DNA of 55,662 bases, taken from IMG/VR virus record IMGVR_UViG_3300010150_000023, positions 1 to 55,662 of that record; one strand, written 5' to 3'. The stretch is from a virus. The notes beneath the pieces are model-generated. The model searched no databases. It was not told where the DNA came from and saw nothing but the letters and a program-made list of their open reading frames with translations. The position numbers and the translations under genes are program-made. This document shows positions 8,352 through 18,000 of this stretch, piece by piece. Numbering within the stretch: position 1 is the first letter of the stretch; the number at the start of each line of letters is the position of its first letter.

Positions 8352-10813
8352 TGGCAATTGATGGACGTAGTGGTAGACCCCAATTAGTTAAGGACCCAGG
8401 TCCTTATGAAGCAATAGTTGTATCACATCTAGATCCAAAAAAGATGGGAACACTATCAGTTGAACTATTAAAGAATAGTAGATCAGGTAACCAAACAGAA
8501 CGTAGTGGACAAATTGTACAAGTAAAGTATATGTCACCATTTGCTGGATCAACACCTATTAATGGCAACACAGCAAACGATGACTTTGCAGGAACACAAA
8601 AAAGTTACGGTATGTGGTTTGTTCCGCCAACACCAGGAACAAAAGTTCTTGTTGTATTTGCTGAAGGTAACCTAGCAAGAGGTTATTGGATTGGTTGTAT
8701 TCAAGATACATATATGAATTGGATGACGCCGGATCCTTGGAGCGGCACAACAGCAAACAATTATGATCCTAATTTAAAATTACCAGTAGGTGAATTTAAC
8801 AAACGTTTACAAACAGGTAAAGGTACAGATCCTAGTTTATATGAGAAGCCTGCAAATTTAGACTTCTATACTATACTTGGTAGACAAGGTCTGCTAAATG
8901 ACGATGTAAGAGGCCCTGCTAACAGTTCTAGTAGGCGTAATTTGCCCAGCAGTGTGTTTGGAATATCAACACCAGGGCCAAGAGATAAAAGAGACGGTGC
9001 TCCTAAAGCTACAGTAGGCTCTTCAGAAACAAGAACACAAAGATTTACAAGTACACTAGGCGGATCAAGTTTAGTATTTGATGACGGTGACGAACGTTAT
9101 GTAAGAAATAGTTTTGCTCAAAGCGATGCTCAACAATACACAGATTTAATTGGAGAAGAAAATCCAACATCTGGTCTTAAACAAGTTCCTAAAGGTGAAT
9201 GTGTACGTTTAAGAACTAGAACAGGTCACCAAATATTATTACATAATTCAGAAGACTTAATTTACATTGCTAATGCACAAGGTAGTTCTTGGATTGAAAT
9301 GACTGCTAATGGTAAGATTGATATCTATGCACAGGACAGTGTAAGTGTTAGAACACAAAACGATTTGAATATAAGTTCAGATAGAGATATAAATTTAGCC
9401 GCGGCAAGAGATATTAATATGAATGCCGGGCGTGACTATAAACTTACTGTATCAAATAACAGTGATGTTAAAGTTGGCGTTGATCATAAAATTGACGTTG
9501 GCTCAAATAATGATATCTATGTAGGTGCTGATCAAAAATTATATGTAGGTGCAACTAGAAATACAATAGTAACAGGCGCACATACTATTAGTAATAAAGC
9601 AACACTTGATATTAATACAACAGGTGATAGAAAAGATACACAAGCAAACTTAGATCTAAATACAGGCGGCTATAACTATCTTACAGCAGGTGGCAATACT
9701 GATATACTCAGTGGAGGCAATCATACAGAAACTGCCGCACAGATTCACATGAATGGCCCAGCGGCTACATCAGCGGCCACAGCAGGCACAGCGGCAACAG
9801 CAGTAGTTGCGGCACCAGCACTTTGGCCTGTTAGAGTTCCTGTACATGAGCCTTGGAATGCACATGAACATTTAGATCCATTAACATTTGTTCCTAGTTT
9901 TTCACAAGCAAGTGCTTCGCCAAGTCCTGCACTTAGAGAAACAACTCCGTTGGTTAATACAGATGCAGATGCTTCTGTTACTAATACAACAAATACGTCA
10001 GCGGCTAACCAAGGCGGGCCACAATCAGTAACTCCGGGTGTAGTTGGACCAATAGGAAATCAACCTGCTAATCCTGTACCAGTAACTGATTTACAAGAAT
10101 ACTTCTTAAGTGTAATGATAAAGAAAGCAGGACTAGATCCTGCTAATGCACTTAAAACAGCAGACGCTTCAAAACTTGCTCCAGGTGAAACACCAGGCAA
10201 TGCAGAAGCACTTGGTATGGCTATGGCACAGATACAAGCAGAGTGTAGTTTTAAACCTAGAAGTGAAAACTTAAATTATAGTGCTAGACGTTTACGTCAA
10301 GTATATCCAAGTCGTGTTAGAAGCGATGCGTTTGCACAAGAACTTGCGGCCGCAGGACCTGCCGCTATAGGTAATACGTTATATGGTAACAGATACGGCA
10401 ACGCACAAAATGAAGGTTACAAGTATCGTGGTAGAGGACTTATTCAGTTAACGTTTAAAGGCAATTACGAAACATACGGCAGAAAAGCCGGACATCCTGA
10501 AATTGTTGAAAACCCAGACTTAGTTAATGATCCGGAAATTGCAGTTGCAATAGCGTCTGCATATATTAATAGTAAATCAATAAGTTGGGATAGTTTCGAT
10601 TTTGGTACACTAGGAAACGAATTTAGAAAAGCAGTTGGTTATGCAAACCAAGGCGGTGCAGAAACTAACAAGCGTATTGGACTAGGTAAAGGTTTTGCAA
10701 GTAAAATGATAACTGGTGATCTTGTAACTAGAGATAGCATTACAACAGAGCCAGCAGGCACTAATATTGAAGCAGGAAAACGTGTAGAAACTCCAATATC
10801 AGGTCCACAATAA
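8351..10813 (+). CDS. 5: gp5 baseplate hub spike with C-terminal GH19-type lysozyme
   Basis: An 820-residue cell-puncturing protein. Residues 1-150 are the gp5 OB-fold (GPYEAIVVSHLDPKKMGTL, then FAEGNLARGYWIGCI). Residues about 300-480 form a repetitive beta-helix with Asp/Asn-rich strands (DINLAAARDINMNAGRDY). After a Pro/Ala/Thr linker comes an enzymatic domain (about 580-800) with AMAQIQAECSFKPRSENLNY, YRGRGLIQLTFKGNYETYG and AVGYANQGG, characteristic of GH19 chitinase-like lysozymes. The catalytic Glu is probably in QAECSF. T4 gp5 instead carries a GH24 lysozyme before its beta-helix, so domain type and order both differ. It should pierce the outer membrane and degrade peptidoglycan at infection. 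Confidence 0.9.
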   Translation: MAIDGRSGRPQLVKDPGPYEAIVVSHLDPKKMGTLSVELLKNSRSGNQTERSGQIVQVKYMSPFAGSTPINGNTANDDFAGTQKSYGMWFVPPTPGTKVLVVFAEGNLARGYWIGCIQDTYMNWMTPDPWSGTTANNYDPNLKLPVGEFNKRLQTGKGTDPSLYEKPANLDFYTILGRQGLLNDDVRGPANSSSRRNLPSSVFGISTPGPRDKRDGAPKATVGSSETRTQRFTSTLGGSSLVFDDGDERYVRNSFAQSDAQQYTDLIGEENPTSGLKQVPKGECVRLRTRTGHQILLHNSEDLIYIANAQGSSWIEMTANGKIDIYAQDSVSVRTQNDLNISSDRDINLAAARDINMNAGRDYKLTVSNNSDVKVGVDHKIDVGSNNDIYVGADQKLYVGATRNTIVTGAHTISNKATLDINTTGDRKDTQANLDLNTGGYNYLTAGGNTDILSGGNHTETAAQIHMNGPAATSAATAGTAATAVVAAPALWPVRVPVHEPWNAHEHLDPLTFVPSFSQASASPSPALRETTPLVNTDADASVTNTTNTSAANQGGPQSVTPGVVGPIGNQPANPVPVTDLQEYFLSVMIKKAGLDPANALKTADASKLAPGETPGNAEALGMAMAQIQAECSFKPRSENLNYSARRLRQVYPSRVRSDAFAQELAAAGPAAIGNTLYGNRYGNAQNEGYKYRGRGLIQLTFKGNYETYGRKAGHPEIVENPDLVNDPEIAVAIASAYINSKSISWDSFDFGTLGNEFRKAVGYANQGGAETNKRIGLGKGFASKMITGDLVTRDSITTEPAGTNIEAGKRVETPISGPQ

Positions 10814-10817
10814 GTAG

Positions 10818-10825
10818 GTAAATAT
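10818..10825 (+). promoter_or_regulatory. Weak late promoter motif before gp25
   Basis: GTAAATAT lies between gp5 and gp25, 4 bases before the gp25 start. It resembles the late -10 box, but it is so close that its transcript would begin at or inside the start codon. It may be coincidental in AT-rich DNA. Confidence 0.25.
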
Positions 10826-10829
10826 AGAC

Positions 10830-11276
10830 ATGAGTACACAAGAGAAAAGACTGTATAAAGATGTTACAGTAAAGTCAAATAAAAGACCGCAACCGCAGGT
10901 ACAAAGTAGAGCCTATAGAGGTATTTCTACAACAAATCCTGAGAACACCAGTTTTAATCTTTACGATATTGCACTCATTAAACAGGATATCATAAACCAC
11001 TTTCACATTAGAGTAGGTGAAAGACTAGAGAATCCAGAATTTGGAACTATTATTTGGGATGTCATTTTTGAACCAATGACAGATGGCTTAAGAGATGCTA
11101 TCGCAAGTAATGTAACAGATATTATTAATTATGATCCGAGAGTAAGCGTCGAACAAGTTACAGTAGACACTTATGAAAGTGGTATTATGGTCGAGTGTAC
11201 ACTTACATACTTGCCTTACAATATTTCTGAAAGTATGCGTATGAAATTTGATGAAGATAACTCAATTTTATCATAG
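10830..11276 (+). CDS. 25: gp25 baseplate wedge subunit
   Basis: A 148-residue member of the gp25/lysozyme-like baseplate family found in T4, P2 and type VI secretion systems. The hallmark is RVGERLENPEFGTIIWDVIF near 66-85, with the conserved GER...G motif, followed by FEPMTD. The C-terminal strands VEQVTVDTYESGIMVECTL complete the fold. In contractile machines gp25 initiates sheath polymerisation together with gp6 and gp53. T4 gp25 is 132 residues; the extra N-terminal residues here are basic and probably flexible. It sits between gp5 and gp6, the usual order. Confidence 0.9.
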   Translation: MSTQEKRLYKDVTVKSNKRPQPQVQSRAYRGISTTNPENTSFNLYDIALIKQDIINHFHIRVGERLENPEFGTIIWDVIFEPMTDGLRDAIASNVTDIINYDPRVSVEQVTVDTYESGIMVECTLTYLPYNISESMRMKFDEDNSILS

Positions 11277-11302
11277 AATTAAATACGCACTTTACCGTTC
11301 TG

Positions 11303-11312
11303 AATAAATACT
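11303..11312 (+). promoter_or_regulatory. Late promoter motif for gp6 (AATAAATACT)
   Basis: AATAAATACT in the 59-base gap before gp6 matches the late motif seen elsewhere in the window (GATAAATACT at 35754 and on the minus strand at 40171). AAAGGAAG, a ribosome binding site, follows at 11322-11329 before the ATG at 11336. Confidence 0.6.
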
Positions 11313-11335
11313 GTAACATATAAAGGAAGCAAAGT

Positions 11336-14300
11336 ATGTCAACAACCGACAGACAAAACAGACTATTACTAGCTGAAGATTGGAAGCGAGTATATCAGTC
11401 TTTTAGAAATGCAGATTTCCAAAGTTACGACTTTGATAACCTGCGCAGAACAATGATAAATTACCTCCGTCAGAACTATCCGGAGGATTTCAACGACTAC
11501 ATCGAATCAAGTGAATACTTGGCATTGATTGACCTTATTGCTTTCTTAGGTCAAAATATGTCTTTCCGTGTTGACCTTAATGCAAGAGAAAACTTTTTAG
11601 AATTAGCAGAACGTAGAGAGTCGGTACTACGTTTAGCTCGTTTACTTTCTTACAATCCAAAACGTAACCAATCAGCAAATGGTTTGTTAAAATTTGAAAC
11701 AATTAGTTCTACAGAAGAGCTATATGATTCAAACGGTACTAACTTATCTGGACAAACAGTTATTTGGAATGATGTTTCAAACCAAGACTGGTATGAGCAG
11801 TTTATTAAAGTAATGAATTCTGCACTACCTGCAAACAGTGTATTTGGTCGTCCTGTAAAAACTGATACTGTTAATGGTATTAGTGTTGAGCAGTATAGAG
11901 TTAATGGCGTAAACGTAGATATTCCTGTATTTGGATTTAGTAAAAACGTTGATGGTAAATCAACACAGTTTGAAATTACAAGTACTAATGTTGAAAGTGG
12001 TAACATTGTAGAAGAATCCCCACTACCAGGAAACAATTTTGCATTCCTTTACAGAGATGACGGCCAAGGTGCTGGATCAAACAACACAGGATTCTTTGCA
12101 CACTTTAGACAAGGACGTTTAGATCAAGGTAACTTCTCAATAGCAACTCCAAGTTCAAACCAAGTTGTTGCAATCGATGCTGTAGATGTTAACGACACAG
12201 ATGTTTGGTTGTACAAATTAGATGACATTGGTAATGAAAACGAGTTATGGTCAAAAGTTGATGCTGTAGAAGGTAACAACATTGTTTACAACAGTTTAAA
12301 TAAAAATATTAGAAACATTTATTCAGTATTAACTAGAGTTGAAGATAGAATTAGTTTAATATTCTCAGATGGTACATTTGGTGCATTACCAAAAGGTACA
12401 TTTAAAGTTTACTACCGTGTAAGTGATAACAGAACATTTGTTGTAAGTCCAGCAGAACTTATAAACATTACAATTACTATTCCTTACAGAAGTAAATTAG
12501 GAACATCAGAAAATCTTACAATAGGCTTAGAACTAAAATACCCTATTGAAAATTCAAGTACTTCAGAAACTAATGCAAGTATTAAAGCAAATGCCCCTGC
12601 AACATACTATACACAAAATAGAATGGTTACAGGCGAAGACTATAACGTTGCTCCATTAGGTGTAAGTCAAGAAATTATTAAAGTTAAGAGTGTAAACAGA
12701 ACAGCAAGTGGTATTAGTAGATATTATGATTTACTTGACGCTACTGGCAAATATAGTAAAACTAATTTGTACGGTAAAGACGGTATACTTTATACACAGA
12801 ACTTAACTAGCAAAGAAGTATTTTCTTTTACAACAAAAACAGACATTGAAGGTATTATTAAGAATCAAATAGAAGTTATTCTTAAAAATTATAAAATTAA
12901 AAACTTTTATTACTCACAGTTTGCAAAAATAATTGTAGAAGAATTAGGTGCAAGATGGAATCAAGTTTCGTCAGCAACTAATTTAACAACAGGTTACTTA
13001 ACAGACATTGATAGTACAAAATTAAGAGTAGGTTCATTTACAGGTTCTACGTTACAATATCTTGAACCAGGTAGTATGATAAAGTTTATTGCACCACCAG
13101 GCTATCACTTTATGTCAGATGGCTCTCATTCACTTATGGCAGGTAATGCAGATCATCCTAATGCAATAACTTACAAATGGACAAAAGTTATAAGTGTTAA
13201 CGGCCCAGGTGTTGACAATACAAATGACGGCTTAGGTGCTATTGTTCTTAACGATATTATTCCAGGTCCAATTAATGGCGATCTTTCAACTGCTCCTATT
13301 ATACAAGAAATTAAACCTGTGTTTACTACAGCAATCGAAAATCAAATTAAAACTCAAATTATTGATCAAGTGTTTACTTACAAAACGTTTGGTTTAAGAT
13401 TTGATTTTAAAACATCAACATGGCGTGTTATAGTAGAAGACGATCTTGATATCTTAAATGCATTTACTACAGGTAAAACAGGCGACATAACAGGACAAAA
13501 CTTAGACAGTAGTTGGTTATTGTTATTCCAAACAGACGGAGAAACATACACAATTACATATCGTGGACAGCGTTATGTGTTTGAAAGCGATAAAGAAATT
13601 AGATTCTATTACGACAATTCAGATAAAGTATATGATCCATTAACTAACGAAGTTGTAAAAGATAAAATTAGTTTAATGAGTATTAACACACAGCCAACTA
13701 GTACAGGATATGCACTTACTCCGTTTACAGTTCCTTTCAATTGGGAGATTGTAAATGAGTATAGAGATAAAGAAGGCTATGTAGATAGTAAAAAGATTGA
13801 AGTTGGATTTTATGACAGCGACGATGATGGTGTTGTAGATGATCCAGAAATTTTTGATAAGTTTATTACAACATCGTCCACAGGTAAATTTATATACCAA
13901 AAACAATATACTACAACTGATGCTGTAGAAGATTTTAGATATGTAAATGCTTCAGATGAAAAAATTACAGCAGTAGAAACAGAAACAGTTATTACAAATG
14001 CTGGCATTGAAAGTTACGCAACAGGTACAGTGTTTTATATTATAGATAAAAATATTTTTAAAATTTATAATACAACAACTGAAAAATTAGAGCTAACAGT
14101 AAACTTTAGAGCTTACACAGGTAGAGATGGAATCATATTCCAATATGAGCATTCAGCAGACGAAAGCAATAGAATAGATCCAAGTAGCTCTAACATTATT
14201 GACACTTATGTATTAACAAGATCATATGATACAACTTATAGACAATATGTTGCAGGCGCACTAGCAACAAAACCGTTGCCGCCAAGCAGTGATGTATTGT

Positions 14301-15016
14301 TTATTAACTTTGGTGAACAAATAAACAAAATTAAGTCAATTAGTGATGAAGTAATTTATCATCCAGTTAAGTACAAAGAGCTGTTTGGTATTGGAGCAAG
14401 CGACGACTTGAAAGCATCATTTAAAATTGTAAAAAATACAGATAAAGTTGTTAATGAAAATGAATTAAAAGCAGGCGTTATCACAGCAATTAATGAATTC
14501 TTTGCTATAGAAAACTGGGAGTTTGGAGATACATTTTATTTTACAGAGCTTAGTGCTTATGTAATGACACAACTTGCTCCGAACTTAGCGGCATTTGTTA
14601 TTGTTCCTACACAAGACTCACTTACTTTTGGTAGTTTGTTTGAAGTCAAGTCAGAAGCAGACGAAGTGTTTATAAGCAGTGCAACAGTTGATAACATTGA
14701 AGTTGTTACAACTCTTACAGCAACTAAATTAAAATCACAAGGTGCAATAGTTAGCACAACACAAGACGTAACTGCTAGTCAAGCAGTAGCATCAAGTATT
14801 GATAGTTTGAACTTAGGTAGTAGTTCAAGCAATGTAAGTTCGAATCAAAGCAGTTACTCACCTAGTTCAAGTAGCAGTAGCAGTAGCAGTAGCAGTAGTT
14901 CAAGTAGCAGTAGCTCAAGCAGTTCAAGTAGCAGTAGCTCAAGCAGTTCAAGCAGTTCAAGTAGCGGCTCAAGTAGCAGTGGTTCAGGTAGTAATAGCGG
15001 AGGATACGGTTACTAA
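11336..15016 (+). CDS. 6: gp6 baseplate wedge subunit with poly-serine tail
   Basis: A 1,226-residue wedge protein; T4 gp6 has 660 residues. The N-terminus is diagnostic: LLAEDWKRVYQSFRNADFQS, YDFDNLRRTMINYLRQNYPE, then SSEYLALIDLIAFLGQNMSF and RESVLRLARLLSYNPKRNQS, the core dimer region of gp6. The middle holds added beta-rich domains. GFYDSDDDGVVDDPE near 825 looks like a calcium-binding loop. The C-terminal 55 residues are almost all Ser, then Gly/Ser, ending GGYGY, encoded by alternating AGT, AGC and TCA codons. The stop overlaps the next start as TAATG. Identity is firm; the Ser tail is unusual and may be a flexible linker or modification target. Confidence 0.9.
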   Translation: MSTTDRQNRLLLAEDWKRVYQSFRNADFQSYDFDNLRRTMINYLRQNYPEDFNDYIESSEYLALIDLIAFLGQNMSFRVDLNARENFLELAERRESVLRLARLLSYNPKRNQSANGLLKFETISSTEELYDSNGTNLSGQTVIWNDVSNQDWYEQFIKVMNSALPANSVFGRPVKTDTVNGISVEQYRVNGVNVDIPVFGFSKNVDGKSTQFEITSTNVESGNIVEESPLPGNNFAFLYRDDGQGAGSNNTGFFAHFRQGRLDQGNFSIATPSSNQVVAIDAVDVNDTDVWLYKLDDIGNENELWSKVDAVEGNNIVYNSLNKNIRNIYSVLTRVEDRISLIFSDGTFGALPKGTFKVYYRVSDNRTFVVSPAELINITITIPYRSKLGTSENLTIGLELKYPIENSSTSETNASIKANAPATYYTQNRMVTGEDYNVAPLGVSQEIIKVKSVNRTASGISRYYDLLDATGKYSKTNLYGKDGILYTQNLTSKEVFSFTTKTDIEGIIKNQIEVILKNYKIKNFYYSQFAKIIVEELGARWNQVSSATNLTTGYLTDIDSTKLRVGSFTGSTLQYLEPGSMIKFIAPPGYHFMSDGSHSLMAGNADHPNAITYKWTKVISVNGPGVDNTNDGLGAIVLNDIIPGPINGDLSTAPIIQEIKPVFTTAIENQIKTQIIDQVFTYKTFGLRFDFKTSTWRVIVEDDLDILNAFTTGKTGDITGQNLDSSWLLLFQTDGETYTITYRGQRYVFESDKEIRFYYDNSDKVYDPLTNEVVKDKISLMSINTQPTSTGYALTPFTVPFNWEIVNEYRDKEGYVDSKKIEVGFYDSDDDGVVDDPEIFDKFITTSSTGKFIYQKQYTTTDAVEDFRYVNASDEKITAVETETVITNAGIESYATGTVFYIIDKNIFKIYNTTTEKLELTVNFRAYTGRDGIIFQYEHSADESNRIDPSSSNIIDTYVLTRSYDTTYRQYVAGALATKPLPPSSDVLFINFGEQINKIKSISDEVIYHPVKYKELFGIGASDDLKASFKIVKNTDKVVNENELKAGVITAINEFFAIENWEFGDTFYFTELSAYVMTQLAPNLAAFVIVPTQDSLTFGSLFEVKSEADEVFISSATVDNIEVVTTLTATKLKSQGAIVSTTQDVTASQAVASSIDSLNLGSSSSNVSSNQSSYSPSSSSSSSSSSSSSSSSSSSSSSSSSSSSSSSSSSGSSSSGSGSNSGGYGY
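14857..15010 (+). repeat. Low-complexity AGT/AGC/TCA serine-codon repeat at the gp6 3' end
   Basis: About 150 bases of near-uniform trinucleotide repeats (AGTAGCAGTAGC, TCAAGCAGTTCAAGT and variants) encode roughly 40 consecutive Ser with a few Gly. Mixed use of three Ser codons shows that the array has diversified or is selected at protein level. Such a tract could expand and contract by slippage. Confidence 0.9.
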
Positions 15017-18000
15017 TGGCGTATGAAAATAACCAATCAGATTTTCCATTACCAGTAGGCGGTAATGAAGGAAGTCGTAAAAGTGAAAACTTACTTCCTA
15101 AGTACTTTAGAACTGATGCTAACAGTAAATTTTTACAAGCAACATTAGATCAATTAGTACAGCCAGGCGTTGCAGAAAAACTCAACGGTTACTATGGTAG
15201 ACAAATATCTAAAGCATACAATGCTGACGATAATTATGTAGGCGATATATCTACACAAAGAGAAAATTATCAGTTTGAACCTGTAACACTTATAAAAGAT
15301 GAACTAGACAATGTTACATTTTATAAAGACTATAATGACTATCTAAATCAAATTAAAAGTTTTGGTGGCAACACAGAAAATCAAGAAGTATTAAATTCAC
15401 AAGAATATTATGCATGGCAACCACACATTGACTGGGATAAGTTTAGTAACTTCCGTGAATACTATTGGCTACCATATGGTCCACAAACTGTAAGACTTGC
15501 AGGACAAGAACGTGGCGTAGAAAGTACTGTTGAAGTATCATTATTTAATAATGTAGACAACGTTGCATACAAGTTTTCATCAGATGACTTAGTAAACAAT
15601 CCAACACTTATTTTATACAAAGGCCAAACATATACATTTGACATTGATACAATTGGTACACCAATTACATTTAAAACAAAAAGAACTTTAGAATCTAGTT
15701 TTAATTATAACGATGGCGTTAGTGCTCAGGGTGTTGAAAAAGGTACAGTAACATTTGAAGTAGATGTTAATGCACCTGAAGTATTATACTATGTTGCAGA
15801 AAATGATATTAACAATAGTGGCCTAATACAAATTAAAGACATAGATGAGAATACAGACATCGATGTTGAAAAAGAAATACTAGGTAAAAAGAAATATAAA
15901 AGTTCAAATGGCGTACAACTATCAACAGGCATGAAAGTATCTTTTGCAGGATTTGTTACTCCTGAAAAATATGCAACAGGCGATTGGTATGTTGAAGGTG
16001 TAGGTAATAATATTAAATTAGTACCTGAAAGCGAACTTTCAATTCCAGGTTCATACTCAGACAATAGAGAAGTTGCGTTTGATACAAATGCATTTGATAG
16101 ATTGCCATTTGCTAATGCTAATGGATATCCTGCTACAAAAGACTATATTATAGTTAATCGTAGTAGTAATGATAGAAACATGTGGAGTAGATATAATAGA
16201 TGGTTCCACAAAAATGTAATTGAAGAGTCTGCTAGAATAAATGGGCAAGAGATCAATATTGATCAAAATGCAAGAGCAACAAGACCTATTATTGAATTTA
16301 ATGCAAACTTAAAATTATTTAACTTTGGTACTTCAACTAAAAGTAATGTAAACGTTATTGATACATTTACAAAAGATATATTTTCAACAGTTGAAGGCGC
16401 AGTAGGTTATAATATAGACGGCGTTGATCTTGTAGAAGGTATGCGTGTATTATTTACTGCTGAAGAAGATATTCGTGAAAACGGCAAAATATTTAAAGTT
16501 AAATTTATTACACAAAAAGGTCGTAGACAAATTAGTTTAATTGAAGAACCTGATACTACTCCTTTAGAAAACGAAACTGTATTAGCTCTTGATGGACTAG
16601 AATACAAAGGTCGTATGTTTTATTACAACGGCAACACATGGAATTTAACACAAGAAAAAACTAAAGTAAATCAACCACCATTGTTTGATTTGTTTGATGC
16701 AAACGGTAATAGTTATGGCGATGCTAGTGCATATCCTAATACTACGTTTACAGGTAATAAAGTTTTTAGTTATCGTGAATCTACAGGAAATAATGATTCA
16801 CAACTAGGATTTCCTATTACATATAGAAGTATTGAAAACATTGGTGATATAGTTTTTGATTTTAATTTACTTAATAGTGAGTTTACATATACTGATACAA
16901 CATTTGAAACAATAACAACATCAACTGATATTTGTACGTTACAGCAGTATACAACAAGATCAGACTACACTAGTGTTAACGGTTGGATAAAAGCAAACGT
17001 ACAAAGCACACAAAGAGTTTTACGCCAGTATGTAGCAAATAATAATCAAACTAGTTTTGTAGTTGATGTATTTGATAACAGTTCGTCATTAGACGACTTA
17101 GATATTAAGGTTACAGTAAACAATAATTTAAAATTTGAAACTATAGACTATGTATTTGATAAAACTGATACAAATGTAATTGTTAGATTCAATACAGCAC
17201 TTTTAAAAGATGACGTAGTTGTTTTTAGATGTCGTTCAAGTGCTACTAAAAATGCAAACGGTATATATGAATTACCAATTAACTTAGAACGTAACCCGCT
17301 TAACAATGATATTACAACATTTACACTAGGTGAAGTTAACGATCACGTAACAAGTATTGTACAAGAAGTAAATGACTTCTTTGGTATACATCCTGGACCA
17401 GGAAATTTAAGAGACATTGGAAACTTATCTACGTTTGGTAGAAAGTTTGTACAACATAGTGGACCAACAAACCTTGCACTATATCATATTACAGATAAAA
17501 GTGCAAACATCATTAAAGCAATTGACTTTAACAGACGTGAATATGCTAAGTTTAAAAGATTGTTTATTCAAACAGCATTAGGTTTAGGATTTGACGGAAC
17601 ACCTAAAGCACACGTTGATTTAATATTTGCAGAACTTAATAAAAACAAAACAAGTAACTTACCGTTTTACTTTAGTGATATGGTACCTACAGGTGGTGCA
17701 AGAACAATTACTTACGATGCAATACCGGGTAACATATATTATGCACTAAATGAAATATATGATATATCTGTACCAAGTGTAAAAGCAGTTACAGTATACT
17801 TAGATGATATACAATTAGTATTTGGTCAAGACTATACCTTTAACACAGACGGCTTTTGTGAAATTACAAAAGAACTTACTGCTGGTCAAGTAATTACAAT
17901 TAACGAATATGAAACTACTGACGGATCATATGTTCCGCCAACACCAACTAAGTTAGGTTTGTATCCAAAGTTTGCTCCTATTAAGTTTATTGACAATTCG

